A DNA stretch of 64,000 nucleotides from Streptomyces erythrochromogenes (lineage in GTDB: Bacteria; Actinomycetota; Actinomycetes; Streptomycetales; Streptomycetaceae), in assembly GCF_036170895.1 (NCBI RefSeq), contig NZ_CP108036.1, forward strand, positions 4,777,501 through 4,841,500. Reading direction: 5' to 3'. Positions 7,855-15,838 of this stretch are shown here, in pieces (within the stretch, counting starts at the first letter, position 1; every line of letters starts with the position of its first letter). Both the position numbers and the translations under genes were made by a program. The notes beneath the pieces were generated by a model. The model was given only the letters and a program-made list of their open reading frames with translations, did no database searches and was not told where the DNA came from.

Positions 7855-9738
7855 GTGACCACCGCTGAGCAGCAGGGCCGGCCCAGGGCAGCCATCCCGT
7901 CGGCAGACGGCGGCGGCCCGGGCCGTGGCGCCGTGCCGCCGCAGCAGGGGCCGCACGAGCAGCCCCGGCGGCGCACCCGCGCACTCGATCCGCTGCGCCG
8001 GCACCCCGTGGCCGTCGCCACCCTGCTCGCCGCCGTGCTGCACGTCGTCTGGTTCTTCAGCTTCGCCAACAGCGGCGGCGACCTCGCCGCGCAGGACGCC
8101 TGGGCCGAGTTCGTGGGCCGGCATCCCGACTCGGCGTACAACCTCGCCTGGTACGGCGGCATGCACCCCGTCTCGTACAGCGTGGTCTCGCCGTACCTCA
8201 TGCACATGCTCGGCGTACGCACCACGATGATGGTCGCGGGCACCGTCTCGGCCGGGCTGCTCGCCCTGATCCTGACCCGCTGCCGCGGGGCCGTGCGCGA
8301 GCCGCTGTGGCCCGCCCTGGCCGGGGCGTACGGGCTGTTCTGCAACGCGCTCTCGGGCCGGGTCACCTTCGGGCTGGGCGCGATGTTCGCCCTCGGCGCG
8401 GTCGCCGCGGTCTTCTGCTGGCCGCGCAAGTGGGCGCGGCGGCGCTGGGCCAAGGCCGCGGTGGCGGCCCCGCTGGCCGGGATCGCGACCGCCGCCAGCC
8501 CCGTCGCGGGCCTCTTCCTCGGGGTGATCGCGGCCGCGCTGTTCCTGAGCGGGCGGCGCCCGGGTGCGTACGCGCTCGGGCTGGCCCCGGTGGCCGTGGT
8601 CGGGCTGTCGGCCTGGCTCTTCCCGTTCTCCGGGACGCAGCCGATGAAGATCGGTTCGGCCGGGCTGCCGTTCCTGTTCGGGCTGCTGATCTTCTTCCTG
8701 GTGCCGCGGCGCTGGAAGACGGTCCGGATCGCCTCCGCCGTCTACGCCCTCGGGGTCTTCCTGACCTGGGTGATCGACTCCCAGGTCGGCTCGAACGTCA
8801 CCAGGATGGTGATGCTGTTCGGCGGCGCCGTGCTGCTCGCGGCCCTCCCGTACGAGGTCCCGCGCTCGCGGCGCTGGTACGGGGTGCTGCTCGCGTTCGT
8901 CGGGCTGAACGCCTGGATCACCACCAACAGCGTCACGGACATCGTCCGCACCACCCCGGTCGCCGCATGGAACCGGGAGCTGGCCCCGCTCGTGGACCAG
9001 CTCCAGAAGGCGGGCGCCGACCGCGGCCGGGTCGAGGTCGTCCCCGTCAGCAGCCACCGGGAGTCCTCCGCCTTCCCCTCGTACGTGAACCTCGCGCGCG
9101 GCTGGAACCGGCAGGCCGACCTGGAGCGCAACCCGCTCTTCTACGACGACACCCTCACCGCCGACAGCTACCGGGCCTGGCTGGAGCGCTGGGCGGTGCA
9201 CTACGTGGTGCTGCCGGCCGACAAACCCGATTCGGGCGGCGAGGACGAGGCGAAGCTGGTGCGCGCGGGGCTCCCGTACCTCCAGCAGGTGTGGGGCGAC
9301 GCGAACTGGCAGCTCTTCAAGGTCGACGCGCCGACGAACCTGGTGAGGGGGCCCGCGAGCGTGGTGCGGGCGGGCGCCGACCAGCTGGTCATCGACGCGA
9401 AGCAGGCAGGCCGGGTGCTGGTGCGGATCCCGCACTCGCCGTGGCTGGGGCTGGTGGACGCGGCGGGCAAGCCGGTGCCGCCGCCGCAGGAGACGGCGGA
9501 GTCGAAGGCGCGGGGGGCCGTGCCGAAGGAGTTCGCGAACACGGCCGGGTGCCTGTTCAAGGCGCTCCCGGACGGCGAGGGCGACGTGTGGACGGAGCTG
9601 CTGGTCCCGGCGCCGGGGGAGTACCGGGTGGCGGCGAAGTACCAGCTGCCGCGGGGCACGCCCTGCCCGGAGGAGGTCGTCCAGGCGACGCTGGGGACTC
9701 CGGAGCGTCCGGCTCCGGCGACCGGCTCGACTCCCTGA
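7855..9738 (+). CDS. Large polytopic membrane protein with C-terminal extracytoplasmic region
   Basis: A 627-residue protein. An Arg/Pro-rich cytoplasmic N-terminus of about 45 residues is followed by roughly ten or more hydrophobic segments up to residue 370 (for example HPVAVATLLAAVLHVVWFF and LLAALPYEVP). A soluble region of about 250 residues, presumably outside the membrane, completes it. The layout resembles GT-C glycosyltransferase-like or PTPS-related membrane proteins, but I see no decisive catalytic motif. The GTG at 7855 is preferred over upstream starts because GGGGAG lies seven bases before it. Confidence 0.75.
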   Translation: MTTAEQQGRPRAAIPSADGGGPGRGAVPPQQGPHEQPRRRTRALDPLRRHPVAVATLLAAVLHVVWFFSFANSGGDLAAQDAWAEFVGRHPDSAYNLAWYGGMHPVSYSVVSPYLMHMLGVRTTMMVAGTVSAGLLALILTRCRGAVREPLWPALAGAYGLFCNALSGRVTFGLGAMFALGAVAAVFCWPRKWARRRWAKAAVAAPLAGIATAASPVAGLFLGVIAAALFLSGRRPGAYALGLAPVAVVGLSAWLFPFSGTQPMKIGSAGLPFLFGLLIFFLVPRRWKTVRIASAVYALGVFLTWVIDSQVGSNVTRMVMLFGGAVLLAALPYEVPRSRRWYGVLLAFVGLNAWITTNSVTDIVRTTPVAAWNRELAPLVDQLQKAGADRGRVEVVPVSSHRESSAFPSYVNLARGWNRQADLERNPLFYDDTLTADSYRAWLERWAVHYVVLPADKPDSGGEDEAKLVRAGLPYLQQVWGDANWQLFKVDAPTNLVRGPASVVRAGADQLVIDAKQAGRVLVRIPHSPWLGLVDAAGKPVPPPQETAESKARGAVPKEFANTAGCLFKALPDGEGDVWTELLVPAPGEYRVAAKYQLPRGTPCPEEVVQATLGTPERPAPATGSTP

Positions 9739-9832
9739 TTTCTTTACGTTCCGGTCCGGGTGCGTTGCTCCGTATATATGCATACGATCCCAGTAGTCCG
9801 ATTGGGTGCTTCCTGAGGGAGTTGACGACGGG

Positions 9833-10036
9833 ATGAACAAAGAGCAGAAGCGGGACGTCCGGGCGGCCATCGCAAAGGCGCAGGAGGCTTCGCAGCCGCC
9901 GCGCCCCCCGGGCCACGGCTTCGACGGTCCTGTGCGGACGAAGGTCAAGGGCGGACTGCACACGAAGGCCGCCCTCAAGCGGGCCGGCACTCCGCAGGGC
10001 GACCGCATCGGCGAACGCAGCAGTGGCCTGAGCTGA
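9833..10036 (+). CDS. Small basic hypothetical protein
   Basis: A 67-residue soluble protein starting MNKEQKRDVRAAIAKAQ. It is rich in Lys, Arg, Gly and Pro with no Cys or membrane segment. A GAGGGAG sequence lies about 12 bases upstream of the ATG; an in-frame GTG at 9806 is an alternative. A terminator-like hairpin follows. It looks like a conserved actinobacterial small protein, but I do not know its function. Confidence 0.6.
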   Translation: MNKEQKRDVRAAIAKAQEASQPPRPPGHGFDGPVRTKVKGGLHTKAALKRAGTPQGDRIGERSSGLS

Positions 10037-10068
10037 CCCCTGAGGGGACGGCGCATCCGTGATGGCGC

Positions 10069-10096
10069 AGCCCTTCCGGCTCCGGCCGGGAGGGCT
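10069..10096 (+). terminator. Terminator-like hairpin
   Basis: An 11-bp stem (10069-10079 with 10086-10096) containing one non-Watson-Crick pair, with a six-base loop. It starts 33 bases after the stop of the small basic protein. Confidence 0.5.
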
Positions 10097-10192
10097 TCGA
10101 GCGCCCGGGGGTGCGATATGGCCGGATCTCGCGGGATCCGGCCGGATCCCGCCGCTCGCCCGCCCCGGCGGGCGCATTACCGTGACCAGACC

Positions 10193-11530
10193 ATGAACGA
10201 GATGCAGCGCAGAGCGCGGCTGCGGCCGAGCCTGCGGCTGCCCGCCTGGACCTCGACCCTGACCTGGAAGGCCACGGTCTTCATCACCCTGATGTGCTGC
10301 GGGCTCGCCGCGCTGCTCGGCTGCCTCGTGCACGGCGCGATGACCCGCCAGACCGTCGGCACGGCGCGCGAGAAGGCGCTCGTCAAGCTGGAGCGGACCG
10401 TCCAGGGGTACGAGACCGGCGCGCGCCTGCCCCGGGGCGAGGGCATCGACCCCGCGGACCTGCCCCCGGAGCTGCACGCCCTGGCGCTCGACGGCAAGCG
10501 CGGCACGGCGGTCGGCCGGTACCGCGGGCGCCCGGTGATGTGGGCGGCCGCGCCCGCCGAGGACGGCACCGCGATCGCCGTGTCCGTGGACTTCCGCGTG
10601 GCCGAGCGGACCATCGCCAACCTCGACCGTGCCATCCTCGGCTCCTCGGGTCTGGCCATCGGCGTCACCCTCCTCATCGGCGCGCTCGGCGTCACGCGGA
10701 TCACCCGGCGCCTGCACGTGACCGCGCAGGTGGCCCGCCGGATCAGCGCCGGCGACCTGGACGCCCGGGTCGGCGACAAGGCGCGCACCAAGGACGAGGT
10801 GGCGGCGGTCTCCCGGGCCCTGGACACCATGGCCTCGTCGCTCCAGCGCAAGCTGGAGGCGGAGCAGCGGTTCACGGCGGACGTCGCCCACGAGCTCCGC
10901 ACCCCGCTGACCGGCCTGAACGCGGCTGCCGAGCTCCTGCCGCCGGGCCGCCCGGCCGAGCTCGTACGGGACCGGGTGCAGGCGATGCGCTCGCTCACCG
11001 AGGACCTGCTGGAGATCTCCCGCCTGGACACCCGCAGCGAGCGCGTGGAGCTGGACTCGCACGACCTCGCCGACCTGGCGGCCCGCACGATCCGCGCGTC
11101 CGGCACCGACACGGCCCTGGCGGTGGTCGCCTCCCCGCGGGTGGAGACGGACCGGCGCCGCCTGGAGCGGATCCTGGGCAACCTCGTGGCCAACGCGCAC
11201 AGCCACGGCGCCGCCCCGGTCACGGTCACGGTGGACGGTCCGACCGTGACGGTGACCGATGCGGGGCCGGGCTATCCGGAGTACCTGATCACGACCGGCC
11301 CGCAGCGGTTCCGTACGGAGGGCACGAGCAAGGGCCACGGGCTGGGCCTGACCATCGCCGTCGGCCAGGCGCGGGTCCTCGGCGCCACGCTCGCCTTCCG
11401 CAACCGGGCGGAGGGCGGCGCCGAGGCCCGCGTCACCCTTCCAGAGCCCGCAGCACCGGCAGCAACTGCGCTTCTTCCCCGTCGAGATGGGACTCCAGCT
11501 CCCGGCTCATGCGCTCGACGCGGTCGCTGA
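10193..11530 (+). CDS. Sensor histidine kinase (orphan)
   Basis: A 445-residue sensor kinase. A membrane segment at about residues 22-45, an extracytoplasmic sensor loop to about 140 and a second membrane segment at about 148-168 precede a HAMP domain. The dimerisation domain has the phospho-acceptor in DVAHELRTPL (His233). The ATPase domain shows NLVANAHSHG (N box), VTDAGPGY (G1) and KGHGLGLTIA (G2). No response regulator gene is adjacent, so its partner is elsewhere. The ATG at 10193 is preferred to an earlier in-frame start at 10118. Its last 98 bases overlap the convergent flavin/hemerythrin gene, and the tail after the kinase fold is probably dispensable. Confidence 0.9.
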   Translation: MNEMQRRARLRPSLRLPAWTSTLTWKATVFITLMCCGLAALLGCLVHGAMTRQTVGTAREKALVKLERTVQGYETGARLPRGEGIDPADLPPELHALALDGKRGTAVGRYRGRPVMWAAAPAEDGTAIAVSVDFRVAERTIANLDRAILGSSGLAIGVTLLIGALGVTRITRRLHVTAQVARRISAGDLDARVGDKARTKDEVAAVSRALDTMASSLQRKLEAEQRFTADVAHELRTPLTGLNAAAELLPPGRPAELVRDRVQAMRSLTEDLLEISRLDTRSERVELDSHDLADLAARTIRASGTDTALAVVASPRVETDRRRLERILGNLVANAHSHGAAPVTVTVDGPTVTVTDAGPGYPEYLITTGPQRFRTEGTSKGHGLGLTIAVGQARVLGATLAFRNRAEGGAEARVTLPEPAAPAATALLPRRDGTPAPGSCARRGR

Positions 11531-12281
11531 ACCCTTCGCCGGCGCCGTCACCGGGCGCGTCCAGGGCCCGTACCAGCTCCTCCTGCAGCCGCGCGATGAC
11601 GGCGTGCTCGGCGCCGATGCGCCGGAAGAACTCCCGCATGTGCGGGTGCTGTTGCTCCAGGTACGGGAAGAGCCCCGCGTCCTCGCTGCGGTGGTGGAAC
11701 TCCAGGGTGTGGCAGAACGCCAGGCAGTGCTGGCGCAGTTGCAGCCCGAGCGAGGCCGCCCCGCCCTCCCGTACGCGATCTCCCGCGAGCTCCCGTACGA
11801 GGACCAGCTGCGCCCGCAGCCAGCCGTGCACGGAGAGCAGCTTCCCGGCGATCCCGCCCTCCTCGTCTGGGACCTCGTGCGTGCGCTGGAGGGCCACGAC
11901 GGGGATCACCCGCGCGGTGCGCCCCTGGTACTCCCCGTAGCCGGGCTCCGCGCGGACGACCTGCGCGAACAGCTCGTCGCGCCGCGCGCCCGCGGCGGGC
12001 ACGGCGACGGCCTCGTACTCCTCGGTCCCGGTCTCGACCTGTACGAGGGGGCGTGCGAGGAGGTTGTGGTACCAGGCCGGGTGCCGGTCGGCCCCGGCGG
12101 CGGAGGCGACGACGAGCGGCGTGCCGCCGTCGCGCAGGAACCCGAGGGGGACGGTGTGCGGCTTCCCCGACCGGGCGCCGGTGGTGGTGAGAAGGAGCAG
12201 CTGAGCCCCTTCGAAGGGGCCGCCGACCTTGCCGGCGTTGGCCCGGAATTCCTCGATGACGTTCTGGTTGAAAGATGACAC
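11433..12281 (-). CDS. Deazaflavin-dependent nitroreductase fused to a hemerythrin domain
   Basis: A 282-residue two-domain protein. Residues 1-130 match the F420-binding DDN/DUF385 family: LLLLTTTGARSGKPHTVPLGF, GA-RHPAWYHNLLA-P and a V-VQVETGTEEYEAVAV strand region. Residues about 150-282 are a four-helix hemerythrin-like domain with HGWLRAQL, HCLAFCHTLEFHHRSEDAGLFPYL, H-REFFRRIGAEHAVI and a final HLDGEEAQLLPVL, supplying the expected His/Glu iron ligands. Such fusions suggest an F420H2-dependent reduction coupled to oxygen, NO or redox sensing. The substrate is unknown. The ATG at 12281 is divergent from nothing; a tRNA lies upstream. Confidence 0.88.
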   Translation of the reverse strand: MSSFNQNVIEEFRANAGKVGGPFEGAQLLLLTTTGARSGKPHTVPLGFLRDGGTPLVVASAAGADRHPAWYHNLLARPLVQVETGTEEYEAVAVPAAGARRDELFAQVVRAEPGYGEYQGRTARVIPVVALQRTHEVPDEEGGIAGKLLSVHGWLRAQLVLVRELAGDRVREGGAASLGLQLRQHCLAFCHTLEFHHRSEDAGLFPYLEQQHPHMREFFRRIGAEHAVIARLQEELVRALDAPGDGAGEGFSDRVERMSRELESHLDGEEAQLLPVLRALEG

Positions 12282-12473
12282 GGAGTGTGGATCTCCTCAC
12301 GGTGTGTATGCGTGCGACGGCAGCGTTACAACCGGGGGAGATCACCCGTAGCCGGTGGCGTATGTGCCCATGGGCCCGGTCCTTCACAAGCGGGTGCCTG
12401 CCCAACCACCGCCCGGCCCACATCTCAGTAGGCGGCGTCACGCGACACGGGCGCAATACAACCACAACGCGAA

Positions 12474-12508
12474 GAGGACCCCCAGCCGTTTTGCGGCGGG
12501 GGGTCCTC
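12474..12508 (-). terminator. Terminator of the tRNA-Arg gene
   Basis: A 10-bp perfect stem (12474-12483 with 12499-12508) encloses a 4-bp stem and loop. It lies five bases beyond the tRNA 3' end, and a T-rich stretch follows on the minus strand. Confidence 0.8.
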
Positions 12509-12513
12509 GACTG

Positions 12514-12586
12514 TGCCCTCGGCAGGATTCGAACCTGCGACACCGGCTTTAGGAGAGCCGTGCTCTATCCCCTGAGCTACGAAGGC
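12514..12586 (-). tRNA. tRNA-Arg (anticodon CCT)
   Basis: A 73-nt cloverleaf on the minus strand. The 7-bp acceptor stem contains one G-U pair. The D-arm has AGCTCAGGGGATAGAGC. The anticodon loop reads CTCCTAA with CCT as anticodon. The T-arm has GGTTCGAATCC. The 3' CCA is not encoded. It decodes AGG, a rare codon in this genome type. Confidence 0.95.
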
Positions 12587-12589
12587 GGG
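12577..12589. repeat. tRNA 5'-end repeat, copy 1
   Basis: Thirteen bases covering the start of tRNA-Arg (CTACGAAGGCGGG on the plus strand). They recur exactly at 15684-15696 on the far side of the pseudogene patch. Confidence 0.6.
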
Positions 12590-12728
12590 GGCTTGTCGGA
12601 AACGTTGCCGGAAACCCCAGAGGGATCGCACGAGCTGCCTCGACAAACAAGCTGGTCAGATGACGTGCACACACTCGAGCGGAGATGCCCTCGCGGACAC
12701 TTTCCCGAGCACACGCCTGGGAGTCGTC

Positions 12729-12770
12729 TGACCGCTGACAGCCTAGCGGATCGTGCTGGGAGTGGTCGCA
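12729..12770 (-). promoter_or_regulatory. Putative tRNA-Arg promoter and repeat, copy 1
   Basis: On the minus strand, GCGACC and TAGGCT are separated by 18 bases. The second is a fair -10 element. The same 42-base block recurs at 15722-15763 with 33 of 42 positions identical. If this is the tRNA promoter, the leader is about 150 bases. The rest of 12587-12934 holds no convincing gene. Confidence 0.45.
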
Positions 12771-12934
12771 TGGATTGCCGTGGGAGTGGGCCTGAGGTGA
12801 AGGCGTCGTCGTGACCTGGGGTTTCTGAGCGTCTGGGGTGGTGGGTGGGGAGGCCGGGGGTGCTGCACGGGTGTGGGCAGGCTGCTGGAGCGTCCGTTCT
12901 GTTCCGCTTGCCATGGACGGGGCCTTAACGGAGC

Positions 12935-12966
12935 GACGGCCGCGCCCTGGGGTGGGCGCGGCCGTC
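12935..12966 (-). terminator. Terminator after the transposase-like fragment
   Basis: A perfect 13-bp stem (12935-12947 with 12954-12966) and six-base loop. It lies 16 bases beyond the stop codon at 12983. Confidence 0.65.
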
Positions 12967-12982
12967 GTGGGGTCGAGGGGTG

Positions 12983-13785
12983 TCAGGCGATGCGGAGGAC
13001 CTGTTGGGCGTTGCTGCGGGCTTGAAGGTGGATCTGGTGGCTGGTGGCGTTCTGGGAGAGGGCGAAGCCGAGGACGAAGATCTTCTGGCGATCCACGCCG
13101 TAGGCGATCATGCGGCGGTTCCAGAGGCTCTGGTCGAATTGGCTGTGTACGGAATCGGAGTCGGCGCGGTAGGGGTAGAGGAGTTGGTGGGTGAGGCTGG
13201 CCTCGGGGATCTGCTGGAGGTATTCGGCTCGGTGGAAGCCGCGTTCACTGTCGCTCTTGATGCGCTTGCCGGTGTCTGCGGAGCGCAGTGACCGGTCGGC
13301 GGGGGTGGTGGTGATGCCGACGGGGACGCGGTAGTCGTGGTCGCCGTGGCGGCAGGGGATCTTGAGGACGTGGTACCAGCGGCTCTTGGCGGCTCCGGCA
13401 CGGTGCTCGAGTTTGGTGATGGGGAGGGGTTCGAGGATGCGGGTGCCGTCGTCGATGCGGATGCTCTCGGCGATGCGGCCTTGGTCGCACCAGAGCTCGT
13501 GGCCGCTTCGGCAGGGGCTGATGCGTTCGTAGAAGACGGGGGCGACGGATCCGTGCTGCTTGTTGATGGCCAATAGGCCGGTCCGGGCGAGGGCGTCGCG
13601 GTGGACACCGCGGAAGGCTCCGTCGTAGACGACGCCCATGCAGTGGGGCAGTGCGTCCTTCAGCATGCGGAACTGGCGTACGGCGATGGCCGCTTCGTCT
13701 TCGTACTCGCCGCCGGCGACGTGGGCGAAGCTGAGGATGACACGGGTCCAGTAGCCGGTGTCGCGTCCGGAGGCGAAGAACCGAA
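12983..13785 (-). pseudogene. 5'-truncated transposase-like gene
   Basis: About 265 codons of believable protein end at 12983, beginning at about FFASGRDTGYWTRVILSF. Recognisable stretches include VVYDGAFRGVHRDAL, GLLAINKQHG, RWYHVLKIPCRHGDHDYRVPVGI, FDQSLWNRRMIAYGVDRQ and SHQIHLQARS. The charged Asp/Glu-rich layout and the company of broken genes suggest a transposase or recombinase relative, but I cannot name a family. The reading frame continues upstream to 14074 only as antisense of helD. Its own N-terminus is therefore missing, and the break lies near 13775-13785. Confidence 0.55.
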
Positions 13786-14890
13786 GCGGAGGCGCGGGCC
13801 GAGGCCTACGGGGGACTGGGCGACGAGGCGCTGGTCTTCTCCCGCGTCGACGCCCCGGAGGACCCGGGCGGAGAGCCCCGACCGTGGTACATCGGGCGCC
13901 GTGGGGTGAAGGACAGCGACAACGATCCGGTTGTCCTGCTGTGGACCAGCCCCCAGGCGAAGACCTGGATCGAGACCCGGCCCGAGAGCCCGGGCGAGGT
14001 GGTCCTGCGCCGGCAGCTCCGCTGCGTACAGCGGATCGTCGAGGGCTACTTCGACGAGATCTCCCCGCCGGCACCCGCTCCCGAGGCCGTACCCGTACCC
14101 GAGTCCGCCGACGTACCGGTGCCCCGCCGGGCCGCCGACGACAGCACGGCGGAGGATGCGGACGCGTCCCCCGCCCCGGAACGTACGTCGGCCCCCACGC
14201 CCGGCGATGTCGTACGACGGCAGCGGCGTAAGGCCCTCCAGCCGGACGACTTCCTGCTCCAGGAGCTCCAGCGATCGCGCGGCGGTCGGATGAGGGACAT
14301 CGTCGAGACCATCCGCCGTGACCAGATGGATCTGGTCACCGGCTCGCCCTCGGACATCCTCGTCGTGCAGGGCGGGCCTGGTACCGGCAAGTCGGCGGTC
14401 GGTCTCCACCGGGTGACCTGGCTCGTCAACAACGAGCACTTCAAAGCCCAGGACATCCTCGTCATCGGCCCCCACCAGCGGTTCCTCGACTACGTCGGCC
14501 AGGTCCTCCCCACCCTCGGCACCCGGGATGTCAACGCCGTCCAGCTGGACCGGCTGTGGGAGGGCGAGATCCTCGGTGTGGACTCGCCGAAGGCTCGTCT
14601 GGCGAAGGCATGGCGGCCGTACTGCGGCGCCGGGTCGAGAGCGACTACCGCCCCGAGGCCCTCGACGCCCTCACCGTCGCCCCCTCCTACGAGGGCGACG
14701 AGCCCGGGGTCGTCGTCACCGCCGGCAGTACGACCCTCCGCGTGCCGAAGTCCGAGGTCCTCGCCCTCCTCGACCAGGCTCACGCCGGCGACGGGCCCTT
14801 CCGGGAGCGGCGGGACCGCTTCCGCGGCCTGTTCGTCGACCGGCTTCTCCAAGAGCTCGCCGATGTCGCACCGCGCCGCGGACAGGCCGG
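13786..14890 (+). pseudogene. helD: helD fragment: truncated at both ends and frameshifted
   Basis: The fragment begins inside the protein (EALVFSRVDAPED, then WYIGRRGVKDSDNDPVVLLW, the HelD N-terminal domain). It continues through VVQGGPGTGKSAVGLHR, a complete Walker A. Near 14605-14608 the frame is lost. From there the family-like sequence GMAAVLRRRVESDYRPEALDAL continues in the next frame to about 14890, as if one G were missing from a GAAGGG run. The rest of the helicase, including Walker B and the C-terminal UvrD-like motifs, is gone. Intact HelD frees stalled RNA polymerase and is over 700 residues. The GTG at 13906 is not a real start. Confidence 0.75.
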
Positions 14891-15605
14891 CACGTTCGTG
14901 TTCGTATCCGCTGCTGCCGGATTCCACGGGGATGGCCACAGGCTTGCCGCCTGACTTCTCGAAGGCCTCCAGTGCCTGGCGCCGCCACTCGTCCTGCTCC
15001 GTGGCGCGGATCCGCGCCACCTGGTCCCGCAGGGCCGGGTCGTCGGCCAGCATGCGGTCGACGTCCAGGTCGAGCGTCCTGCCGGTGCCTTTGAGGTAGT
15101 GATCCATGTGCCGGGCCGCGTCGGTCTTGCCCATGGAGTCGCCCGAGTTCGAGATCCCGTTGGCCTGGATCTCCTTCCAGTAGTCCGATATCCCTGGCGA
15201 TTCGACGTCGTACCGTCCAGCGCCGTCGTCCGCGGCGACCTGCTTGACCTGAGGCCGGAGCAGGCCGGCCGCCAGGAGGTCGTCCCGGTGCTTGGTCCAC
15301 AGCTGGGCCCGGGCCTCTGGCCCGAGTGACTGCCAGAGCCGCTGCAGTTCCTTCCGCTGTTTGGTGTTGGCCTCCTCGCCGAGCCCGGGCAGTTTCAGTG
15401 CTCGCGGGAGCATCTCCTGGTCGAGGGAGGTGTACGTCGAATGGCCGGCGTTGTGCGGATCCGCGCCGTGGCTGACGCGCAAAGCGCGTACGGCAGCGGC
15501 GTCGACCTCGGCCGCATGGCTCACCACTCCGCTCAGGGTGTCGGCGTACCAGCGCATGAGGTCCTGCTCGATAGGCCTCTGAGCTGCAGTGATGTGCTGA
15601 GCCAT
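14890..15605 (-). pseudogene. 3'-truncated gene of unknown function
   Basis: About 240 codons starting near MAQHITAAQRPIEQDLMRWY and running to about PVAIPVESGSSGYEHE. After that the frame continues only as antisense of helD. It is hydrophilic and helical, with a late LDLDVDRMLADDPALRDQVARI segment. No signal peptide or known motif is seen. No ribosome-binding site precedes 15605; the frame stays open to a TTG at 15680, and an overlapping frame from 15663 encodes a plausible leader (PGQRITAEAVENALLP). A frameshift near the start is therefore likely. It may be part of a larger secreted or toxin-like protein, but this is a guess. Confidence 0.45.
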
Positions 15606-15683
15606 CCGAGGAGGGGAGCAGAGCGTTTTCGACGGCTTCCGCAGTGATCCTCTGACCTGGCACTTTGGGATTTCCGTCAAGCC

Positions 15684-15696
15684 CTACGAAGGCGGG
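15684..15696. repeat. tRNA 5'-end repeat, copy 2 (truncated tRNA relic)
   Basis: The first bases of tRNA-Arg recur here on the minus strand, followed by unrelated sequence instead of the D-arm. With the promoter-like copy at 15722-15763 just upstream, this looks like the stub of a broken tRNA-Arg gene. Confidence 0.5.
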
Positions 15697-15721
15697 CGGG
15701 GCCCCGGCGGAGACCGCCTGG

Positions 15722-15763
15722 TGACCGCTGGCAGCCTTGCGGATCAGGTTGGCCGAGGTCGCC
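15722..15763 (-). repeat. Promoter-like repeat, copy 2
   Basis: 33 of 42 bases match 12729-12770. The -10-like TAGGCT of copy 1 reads AAGGCT here, so it may be dead. Confidence 0.5.
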
Positions 15764-15790
15764 CCGATTCCCCTGTGGTTCGGCGTGGCC

Positions 15791-15823
15791 CCGCCCCGGT
15801 CCCCGTAGAGGGGGCCGGGGCGG
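15791..15823 (-). terminator. Terminator of the SARP gene
   Basis: A 14-base arm (15791-15804) pairs with a 13-base arm (15811-15823) with one bulged base and a six-base loop. It starts 16 bases beyond the SARP stop codon. Confidence 0.6.
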
Positions 15824-15838
15824 AGTTGTTCTCCGGTG

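Noticed and set aside
4619..7984. Very long minus-strand open frame opposite the carboxypeptidase
   Set aside because: It is an antisense shadow made possible by high GC and by repeats in the real gene. Its protein is Arg/Gly-rich without domains, and it overlaps the start of GPP34.
12983..14074. Full-length 363-residue transposase
   Set aside because: The first 95 codons are antisense of helD; only the part from about 13785 down is coding.
13906..15099. A complete 397-residue AAA/HelD gene starting at 13906
   Set aside because: Family-like sequence continues upstream of the GTG, and the frame leaves it near 14607. The part after that is out-of-frame or antisense, so it is a pseudogene fragment.
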